A stretch of 64,000 nt of DNA from Aurelia coerulea (lineage: Eukaryota > Cnidaria > Scyphozoa > Semaeostomeae > Ulmaridae), in NCBI GenBank assembly GCA_039566865.1, contig CM076956.1, positions 7,699,511-7,763,510 of the forward strand, read 5' to 3'. Position 1 is the stretch's first letter, and every line of letters begins with the position of its first letter. The notes beneath the pieces were generated by a model. That model saw nothing but the letters and a program-made list of their open reading frames with translations. It was not told the origin of the DNA and ran no database searches. A program made the translations under genes and the position numbers. Shown piece after piece: positions 1-10,495 of the stretch.

Positions 1-573
1 TACAAAACTGCATAGAATGTTATGTGAGATCTATCTTGTTGTCCCTTTGAAGTCTATTGCTTAATATTGCACCATTTTTATTATGTATTGCTAATATCAT
101 TTGGCCTTATACAGCAAAATGGAAAATGATTTAAAGATTGCAAAAACTAAATTTTGACGATTTTTCAAAGATTTACTGACAAATCGTTTTGGGACACCTG
201 GTATAGAAGTCCTCCTGTACTACGCATTTAATGCAAATGGTATAATGTCACAGCAGCATTGAAAACATGAAACATTCTTGTTGTAGGAAGTTTGCAATAA
301 TTTTCATAACATTATTCTTATATCCATCCTTGTGCTAGTGGGTAGGGACTGAGCAGCGATTGTCAGTCAGACCTAAATCAGTGAAATGATTTCACCATTA
401 AGCTGTTCTTGTGAGGAACTACAAACTGAGTCCAAGAAAGCTGTGAGAAACTTGCCTTTGCATAGATAATTTTATAAACAGCACCACAAACTCCATCAGT
501 TGAAAATTTGCTCATATCACTTCTTTGAAGTCAGCCTTGTTTTTCAATGTTTGTTATCTATAAATCCACTAAA
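1..573. other. Intron of DBT upstream of the first visible exon, left part
   Basis: Since 937 is preceded by a 3' splice site, everything from 1 to 936 is intron. In 1-573 I see AT-rich sequence and no exon, RNA gene or element with recognisable ends. The preceding DBT exon, which should end in the lipoyl-lysine motif, is not here. Confidence 0.6.
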
Positions 574-735
574 CAGGCCTGCTGAGAGGGGGCAGGGGGC
601 ACTTTGCCTTGGGGCCTCAGGGTCTAGGGGGCCTCATAAATTAAGATACTCCTCTATTTTCTGCCCACTTTCGCTCGCAGGAGACCTCATTCCGCAGTTT
701 TGTCCCTGGGCCTCCAAAACCTCTCAGCAGCCTTG
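574..735. mobile_element. hAT-like MITE, 162 bp, 8-bp TSD
   Basis: The ends are CAGGCCTGCTGAGAGG and its near inverse CCTCTCAGCAGCCTTG. The element is flanked by a perfect 8-bp direct repeat ccactaaa (566-573 and 736-743). CAG ends with an 8-bp duplication are the hAT hallmark. The interior is G-rich and too short for a transposase. Confidence 0.8.
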
Positions 736-936
736 CCACTAAAGTGTTGGAATGATCGGAATAGCTTCCAGGATTTTTCAATCAATTTAGTTTGTAAATA
801 AACAAGACAATCAAAATCCCAGTGCAACGCTATGATTTGTGATGGCTTCACTACCCCAACCCTGATTGTTGAGTGCAAATTGAGAAAATCACCTGACATA
901 GTGTCATTTTCCTGATTCGTGAATTTTTCACTGCAG

Positions 937-1054
937 GCTTCAGTTACCATTACCAGCAAATATGATGGAGTAATCAAGAAAATTTACTATGAAGTTGATG
1001 ACATGGCCCGTGTGGGCACAACTCTTGTGGATATCGAAATTGTGGATGATAAAG
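937..1054 (+). CDS. DBT: DBT exon: second half of lipoyl domain
   Basis: Acceptor ctgcag ends at 936 and donor gtaagt starts at 1055. It starts at a codon boundary and ends with one base of a split codon. It encodes [20 protein letters not shown] and then the [14 protein letters not shown] strand region. In known DBT proteins the lipoylated Lys sits just before this Ala-Ser-Val, so the modified Lys must be the end of the exon upstream of the window. Confidence 0.93.
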
Positions 1055-4000
1055 GTAAGTTTACCTTGTCTTTGTCCATCTTTGTTTTGTGCAACTCTTT
1101 TTGTACCATCAATTGATACTCCCAAGCTTTGAGAAATCTACCGGTGCACCAAAAAATCAGGTGTTTGAAAAACCGTAGCACCTGGAGCACTGGATGGATT
1201 TGAATGAATCGAATTTTGCTTGATAGCAGAAAAATTGGAATATTTTTGTGATTTTTCTCATAATGTTAAGGCTGGTCTACACTGGGCAAATAAGTTTGCG
1301 CAAATCTAATTTTTCGATTAGAGTATTTCGCCTCGAGGTGTGTGAAGCCAATTTTTCGATTCTAATTATTCGCCTCCATTTTTTCTTTCATTTCCACCAC
1401 GAGAAATTTTAGCACCAAAACAAGGAAAAACATGGTGGATGTACGTAGCACGTTGCTACTGAAAAAATAGATACGTAGAAGGTTGTTCTGATTTGTTGAT
1501 TTTGCTGCTTGTAAAAATTTGCCTCAAAAAATTGGAAATGGATTCTTTCAAGGTGAATTCTCTGAAAAAGACTCTGTGCAAATTTTCTGCGCATTTACAT
1601 CGAAAAGTTCGATTCGCACGAATTTATTTGTCTAGTGTAAATCCGCATTTATAACCAACGAAAATATGGCAAAATTAGACTGCAAAGGTTCGTTAGTTGC
1701 AAAATGGCCGAAACAGGCCTAAAACACTTGATCAAATCATAAGGAATCGTTCACACAGAACAAGAGACAACAGCATTTAATCTCTCGAGAGAGTTGCAGG
1801 AAATTAATTCTTAAACAAATACTAAAGATTTTGGACCCCTTGGCAATACATGTGCAGGCGACATCTCATACCCATGAAAAACTGCAATTTTGTATTGTTT
1901 GGTGTGAGAAATTTCTTTTCGACTTGATCAAGTGTTTTAGGCCCCTTTTCGGGCATTTTGGAAACAAAAGGGATTTTCATAAAAGTCAAATTTGCCAATA
2001 TTATGATACTCATAAAAACACGAGAAAAACCATCAAAATACTTTGCTCTTTCTGCTCTCGACCAAAGTTCAAATCTTTCAAATTTATCCAATAGTCGAGG
2101 TACTACGAGTTTCCAAACGTTTGAACTTTTTTTTGCCGCACTCGGTATACCAGAGGAACAGCCCTCGATTGGAATGACTTCGTCAAAGAAACAGCCTTGA
2201 AATGGGGAGGACCTTTCTTACACAATCGATCTACGGGGTGTCCCAAAAAAAGTACTCCCGTTTGAAAAATCATCAAAATTTGATTACACGGCCGATCTTC
2301 AATTTTCTTTTTTTGTTCAGTAGATCAAAGACCAAATTATTATCCATGGCATAGCTTATCTTGTCAATGGTTTAAAAATGAGCAAATTTAGCTCTTTTTT
2401 AGGGCTACCTGGTTTTGAATCATACTGCAAAAAGCACTGATGATTGCCAAATCAATTTTTTTGTGCATGTAAAACTTATAGTATGGTCATAAATGACAGA
2501 AATAAATGTGCACTATCATTGGAGACTTTATTGATGATAAAAAATCTGAAAATTTTGACTCTTAGGCAAGATTGAGTATTTTGCTTAAACACTATAGCTC
2601 AAAATAAGGTTTTTCAATGCGTAGATTTCCTACCTTTCTGTATCAAAAGCAAAAATTTTATCATCTGTGAATATTGTTGGGTCTTTGATAAAGCAATTCA
2701 AAAAGAAAATTTCATCAAAGGTTTGATAATCAATTTTTGGTGGTTTTTTAAACAGGAGTACTTTTTTTGGGACACCCAGTATATTTAGTATTTTAGTTGC
2801 TTGTCAATGACTCACTGAATTAAGCAAATGTTGTTTGCTAACATTGCATATATGATGTGATTCGGTATGCCAAATTTTTCTTCTTTATCCTACAGAGGCT
2901 GAAGTTGATGAAGATGATGAACACCTTCTTGAAAGCGAACCTGTTACGCCTCCATTACCAGACACACGGCAAGCAACACAAAAGCAAACCATAACAAAGA
3001 ATGAAATTCAAGCAGAACCAATTAACTCTCAGTCAGGCATCAGTGCAGGAGAAGGGAAGAAAGGGCTTGCCACGCCTGCAGTAAGGAGACTTGCAATGGA
3101 ACATAATGTGAGTTTACTGATAATTCTTTAACTACATCATGAGCTAATTTGCAACCAACCCTGAAGGAGTGATGCAAAATTTAGTAATGACATACAACTT
3201 TACTTGCAGAAGAAGGATATTTGGACTAAAGTTGGGATCAAAATGCACGAAAATTGTGGTAGATGATTCCAGATTTCTTGCTGGTTAGGCCAGATAAAAT
3301 TCCAACTTTCGAAAATGTTGTTTTCTCTGAAGATTTCTGTTTCTTTCGTCGTTCTTGTTGTTCGAAGGCTCCCTTTCTATTCATCCATCCGCCATTCATT
3401 ATAAACAGGAACAGAAACGTGCTAAAATTTGGGTAAAGCTGAACTTTTGAAATAGATTGTGGCAAGTAGTAATTCTGGAGTTATGCAAACTATTAGAAAT
3501 CAAAGTTGTAACTTTTGCTTTTGGTTCTTTTTCAGCTCAAGCTTAGCCAGATATCAGGCACTGGTAAAGATGGTCGTGTTCTCAAAGAAGATATTCTGCA
3601 TTACCTGGAAAACCCACCTCCTAGCATGCCAACGCCACAAAAAGTGCCAGGTAACATTTATGTGAGAAATATTGAGAGCATTTGATATTTGGAAACCTGT
3701 GTTTTGCTTTTATGCACGCTGACAAACACAAAGGGGTCACTCAAAGGTCATTGTAATGCCAAATGTGCCAAAATGAAGGTCACGTTGCTGTATTTTGTAT
3801 ACGAATAGACAATAGGCCACATCGCAATTTGGAAAAAGAGACTGAGAGAGCACGGCCAATTCCTCCAGCGTTATCAACGAGAAGGAAATCAGGGGAGTAT
3901 CCTCATCTACAGTGACGAGTGTACGGCTTGTGGCTCGGTCGTATCTCTCTGCAATATTGAGTTATTTTCCATTCATATGCACCTCTCAAGAGTTGTTCGA

Positions 4001-7000
4001 TACTTGTTTAGTATAGTAAGTGTGTTCTCTTGATTTTTCAGCCGTATTGTCATCCTTTTAGCCATTGGTGAGTGTATTGGCGTATTTTGAGCTATTTTAT
4101 TTCAGTTGTTTCAGTCGAGTTTGAGGCGGCTCAAGTTAGGCTATTGATCCTGAATCATTTTCCTTGACCTTCAATTGGCTCGGTTCAGCCCGTTATTGCT
4201 TGTTACCATGATGGTGCACAGTTTCATTATAAAGCTATCGATGATTGCAAACAATGCTTTTCATTTGCTTGCATGCTCATAAATGCATTCAACCATCTAA
4301 TGAATAAGCTAAATTTCATTATAGGTCGGCTGGGCCTAAACTGGGCCGCTTCAAACTCGAGGGTAAGTACCTAAAGTAAAGTGCCTCAAAATACACTCAC
4401 GAATGGGTGGGCAAGAGCCAAATAATCTGGAGAGACACTGACCATTAGACTGATTGCAAGTTCGTAGTTATTGCTATTGATAGGCTGATGGACGCTATAA
4501 CTACGACTCATAGACGTTCACATTGAAAATTGGGACGAAATTGTTTGCCTTGACGTCACGTCAGAGTCCGATATGGAAACCATAGCTACACTGTACGAAA
4601 AGCCAAGTGATGGCGGATGGGCCTAAATTGTCGGCTCAATCCTCAGATAATAAAACGCCTCAAAATTCAAGTTCAGAGTAACGTTAGCAATGAACAAAAG
4701 CAACAAGTATCCAGATGAATGTTTCCTCAATCCAAGAATCAACAAACCTTCCAGTTTCAATCAGAATTTCCTCATTTTGAAGGCCATTTCGCTTCCTTCA
4801 GCTCACGCCAAAGCACGCCAAAGCGATGAAATTTTCCAACAACCGAAAAGAGGCCATTAACTTCGTTTCAACGTGAATAGAAAAATCGGTGTCCCCAATG
4901 TTTATTTTCGTCCCACTTTTTGATGTGAAAGTCCATAAGTCCCAGTTTGAGCAAAAAAATATATTGTTGTTGTTGTTGGTGTTGCTGTTGTTGTTGCGAT
5001 AACTGGGACTATTTCGTGAGTCTAGCTGACCATACTAAACAGGCATCGTACAACTCTAGAAAGATGCAAATGAATTGAAAATAACTCGAGTTTGCAGAGA
5101 AATGCGACCAAGCCGTAAGCTATCCACTTATCATGTAGAGGAGGTTATTCCCAGAGTTCCCTCTTGTTGCCAAGGCTGGCAGAATTGGCTTCGCTCTCCT
5201 CAGTCCCTTTCTCCAAATTGCGAAATGGTCTAAGCTTCAGCGAATTTTTACTATGATCTTTAGCGTTCGATGATAAATTGATAGACCACTCGAATCAATC
5301 GAAAGTCATTCAGATAATGAATTTACTGAGGCGATCTTCAGCACAATTGTCTACTGGAAAGCATCGAGGAAGTGTTTCCCATCCTCGACACTGTAACTTG
5401 CTGGAGCCAATTGTATCGCCTATAATCGCATACTTGATTTATCTTTCGTTTCAAGTTTGTTTCAAAAGAACAAACTTTCATGCCGTACTGGCCTTGCTTT
5501 CATCAATTGAAAGGAATTCGCTATTGATTAGATGCCGCAGGTATGCTTACTAGCTTCTACGGAGGAAAATTGCACCTACTTCTGTGGAGCAGGTCTACAG
5601 AAGCGTAGAATTCCTCGTGAATTCCTCCTCTGCAGAAGAAGAAGAAGAAACGTAACAGCACAGCTGCTGCGCTCCTCCATAGAAGTGCACCTGCAGCATG
5701 GAATTATGTATGATTAAGTGATAGGAATCGCTCAGCATCACTTAGATATTTCTGGAAAAGATAACACTTCGGTTGGTCATTTAACATGCCTAACTTTTCA
5801 TGCAGTTGCTGCGAAGGCCACTGCGCCAAAAGAAGTGGCTATTGAAACGCCAGTCAAGAGACCATCAATCACGTTCGCAACGACAAAGCAAGCTGTGGAA
5901 GATAGGCAAGAGAAATTGACTGGTATTGGAAAAGCAATGGTAAAAAGTATGCAAGATGCCTTGGAAATACCACATTTTGGATACTGTGATGAGATTAGTT
6001 GTGATTCCTTGATCGGGTATGTAAAATTTACTTTGAATTTGTTTTATCTTTTAGGCCGGCCTTCACGGCAGTAGTTTTGGTCGGCGACCAGCGTGCATGC
6101 TCTCTAACAACAGAGCATGCGCCCTAGACGAGCTTGCTGGTCGCCGACTAAAACTACTGCAAGTAGGCCTCTTCGCATGTGCTATCAATAATTTAAGACA
6201 CTCAGCCAAGGATCTGGGTAACTCCCATACATACTGGTACATTATACAATACAATGGGCCTAAAGTTTCAAAACAACTCAATAGAAATGTTGTTTGCTAT
6301 CAACGTTTTATGCAAGTTTATTGATCTTGTTCACTTAAACTGATGAACAGAGATGCTGATTAGAGAACTGGGCATCTAATAGGTAAGAAATTGTATTGTT
6401 ATAATCTTCCCTTCCCCAGAAATCGGTGCATCCTCGCCCATGACCACACTTCCTGATTCGTTCAAGGGCGCCTACCTTGTAGGAAGTGTGTTTATTCCCA
6501 GTACTGTGACCCAGTACAGAGAGTGTCCTAGAACTGTACCGTGATCAAGCAGTACACAGCGTCAGTCCTCTCAAGGTCAAGATGACGTATGAATAACTTT
6601 GTGGTTTCAAATTCCGTTGTTTATGTAACACGATATCATTTGTTATACGATCTGGCCACAGGGAATCAGACAGCGTGATTTTTGATTGGTCAACTCTAAC
6701 AGACGTTAGAATTTGAAAATCCCTACACAGATTAACAGGACTGGGTCATGACACCAATTGCTACGCGTACAGTGCCGGGAATAAACACTTCCTACAAGGT
6801 AGGCGCCCTTGATTCATTTAGCCTGGAATTACGAAACGTTGGGGACTCTTCTCTTTCCTTTAATTTTTGTTTAAACAGGTCGGTTTGAAAACATATTGTA
6901 TGAAACTTATTATCCTGTATGAATATTTTAAAATGAAATGAAATACGTAGCAGGTTCAGTAGGGCGGGAACTCGAACAACCAACCGTCAGAGTGGTGGTT

Positions 7001-8589
7001 AAGCGTGGTACCACTGAGCCATCCCGCTTCAGAACTTTTCAGAAGAGAAATTTATTGTGCCCGATAAGGGAAAGTGCAGACGGCGTATATATTATACCGG
7101 GTGAGTCAAAAAAAAGTTGACACGTTTTACGGGCTGTGGTCGATATTCAAAACTAAAATTTTAATCTATCAGTAAAAGGTTAACTTAGATGTAAAAAATG
7201 GCTTTGTAAAATCACTTATCTTCCAGACCCAAAAATCAGAAAATGCCTGTAAGGGGTTTGTATGGGAATGGAGAATTCCACATTCCATTCTGGTCCATGA
7301 TTTATTTGGCTTCCAAGTTCAAATTCAATTCATGGTCTTAAGAATTTTGATTTCAATAGGACGTAAATCATGGACCAGAATGGAAGGTGGAATTCTCGAT
7401 TCCCATACATACACAATGCAGACATTTTTCTAATTTTTGAGTCTTAAAGATGACTTATTTTACCAAGCAAAATTGTCTCATCTGAGTTAACCTTTGCCTG
7501 ATTGATTAACATCTTAGTTTTGAATCTCGGTCACATCTATTTTATTTCACAGCTAGCCAAACGTGTAAACTTTTTTTGACTCGCTCGGTACGCATAACAC
7601 AGTTATAAACTCTACAACGAGTAAGTACCAAATAGAAAACCATGCTTTCGAAAAAGGGATAGAAAGATACTGAACAAAGTAAAATTTCATTTCCCTTATG
7701 CTGTGTCTACTTAGAAGTTACTTGCGTAATCGAATGAACAATCACATATCCGAGTCGAGAACGGGGATTTCGTCATGTATCTTCCCACGTCACATTTTTT
7801 AATGTGGAAATCGAAATACTAACCTGAAAGAACCATTCTTTAAAGTGTACGCTTTTATGGAATTAAAGAACCCACAGCTGTTGACCACATATGAAGACCA
7901 ACTATTCAGATCTGGACATGCTCTTTTGAATTGACCTTATTTATGTTGATCATGTATCATTTTACTTAGCCATACGTATAGCCATTTGGACATAGAATCA
8001 GCGAAAGCCATCTACCGTGCAATGGTATTACCAGTGCTCACTTATTGCGGCATATTGAATCTGAAATTGAATAGGACACAAGAAAACAAGCTCAACTCGT
8101 TTCACAATCGGGCAATGCAAATAGTCGCAAAAAATCAAAGATGTGAAGTTATATCACCAATAAATGCAGTTAAAAAGAGAGCCTGCGTGCTAGTATACAA
8201 TGTCCTGCAGAACAATGTCTGTCATGCTTTAAACCAATACTTTATGTATCAAGAACATTGCAAGAACACAAGGAACAATCATTGTAGTGTATGTCTTCCA
8301 CGGATAAGAACTGAATACGCGAGGAAAGGTTTCTACTACATGGATGCAAAGACTTTTAATGAGCTACCACTGAGTGCAAGGACGTCTGACAATGCATCTG
8401 ATTTTATGAAAATTATGAACACAATTTATACATAAGATTTTAATTTGTTATACTACAAAATTGATTTTTTGAGACCTGCAGTTGTAACATATTCATATAT
8501 TTTCTTTTTAAGCACCTTTCTTTTTACAGGACAAACATTGATAACAGCAATTTCGTAATTGTTGAAGTTTTTATCCTGTTAAATAATTC

Positions 8590-8663
<74 letters not shown>

Positions 8664-10443
8664 AAGATTTGCATTGGTTTAGTTAGTCACACTCTGATGA
8701 TAACATAAGTTTGAAAGGCCTCAGTGTGCCAATTATTTAGACTTGTTTCCTTCGTTGCATCTGCCATTTTAATACCATATTTTATCGTACCACCTTTACC
8801 GAATATATATATATACTTAGAAGTTATATGTTTACATCATTGCAACTTTGTTATTTTCTAGGGTTCGTCATGACCTCAAAGCTGAATGTGAAGAACATGG
8901 AATAAAACTGTCATTCATGCCATTCTTCATAAAAGCGACTTCAATGGCTTTAGAAAGATTCCCTGTTTTGAATTCAAGTCTGAACAAAGAAGAATCGACC
9001 ATCACTTACAAGGTACAAATTTTGACTCTAAGTTGTGTTATGTCGTAATTAGTGAACATGAAAAGATGTGTAAGTTGCTCTCTTATTTGGGGCTTTTTCT
9101 CCAACAGATAGGGTACCATTTACCACCAAAATTGTATTTATCTGGTTCATAAACTGATAAGAGAGCAATGCAATTCTCGTGTTTTTCTTGTGTAATTCAA
9201 ATACTTTCATGTGCCAGATATAGAGCCCCTGTTTATCAAATTTCAAAAATTTTCCCGAAAAATTTTCCAAATCCATTTACATTTTTTTGGGACACTCTGG
9301 GTGCTAAATCTGAATCTTGTGTCAAATTTCATGCGGAAAATTTTTGAGACATTTGCTTTATCGTGGATGCAAATTAAAACAGTATATTGTGAATGGTTTC
9401 TTAGATTCATTGCTAACCTTGCATCTTGCTTTCTTTGTTCGTTCAGGGAGTTCACAATGTTGGTGTTGCCATGGATACATCGGATGGTTTACTTGTTCCC
9501 AATGTCAAAGATGTAGCCAATAAAACGTTATTAGAGATAGCTGCTGAGCTGAATGAGCTACACAATTTAGGATTAACTGGAAAACTCGGACCAACTCACT
9601 TGACTGGTGGAACGATTAGTCTCTCGAATATTGGATCGGTAAGGATCGTACATCTTTATATCAGATATTTTTTGGATATTTAACAACAAACTCTTATTTC
9701 AAGTAGATAGAAATACTATTTACATTTGCTTTTCGTTGGGGGTGAAAGACACAATGTTATCTAGCCCCCACCATGGATGATGCTTAAAATTCTACGGTTG
9801 TTTCATAAAAAACAAACAAAACAAAACAGGAACGAAAGACAAAAATAACAACAACGGCAACAAAAGAACTTAGAGAAATGTAGCAGAAAAAAGCCAAAAA
9901 AGGACGCTACACAGGGCGAACATTAACATACGGAGAATATTAATGGAGACGCTTAGTTTTCTCCAGGAACGAAGTTGTAGCCTCCAAAATCATTCAGTTT
10001 GAGACACAGTGGTCAATTTCTCATTGCCAAACAACAAGAGCCTACCGAGTGTCTCGTTGTCCCAGACCAATTTTCTTCCCCCTTACATACAAACGTTGTT
10101 TGCTCCATTAAAGACCCCGTGCTCCCCAAGATCCCTTGCCGTCTCACAACGAATTTCAAGCTGTATGGAAGTGAGTTTGCCCTAGCAGTGGCGATGCTGT
10201 ATTGTCCTCGCAATGAATAATGATAATAATAATCTCTTTGTAGAAACAAGACTTTTTTGCGCTGACAATCTCTTTATTTGAACAGGATAGTTACTATCCA
10301 TCGATGAATATAAACGGAGCTAATTGATACCCAATGTTCACATGCTAGGAAAGGAAAGACACACATTGATCTACATATTTACATATTTTACTGCTATTTG
10401 TGTCTCCATTCCAGTTTTGTGTACCTGTTTTAAAGCTGAATAC

Positions 10444-10495
<52 letters not shown>

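Larger units (their letters stand above)
3817..5233. mobile_element. Long composite foldback with about 200-bp inverted arms and nested insertions
   Basis: The left arm (about 3817-4025, with TCGCAATTTGGAAAAAGAGA) and the right arm (about 5030-5233) are diverged inverse copies. Between them sit a second foldback (4062-4407) and a Mutator-like element (4446-5024), so this intron is a nest of at least three insertions. Confidence 0.6.

Noticed and set aside
6961..7027. A functional tRNA gene on the minus strand
   Set aside because: Box A and B are present, but the acceptor arm pairs poorly and a SINE-like body follows.
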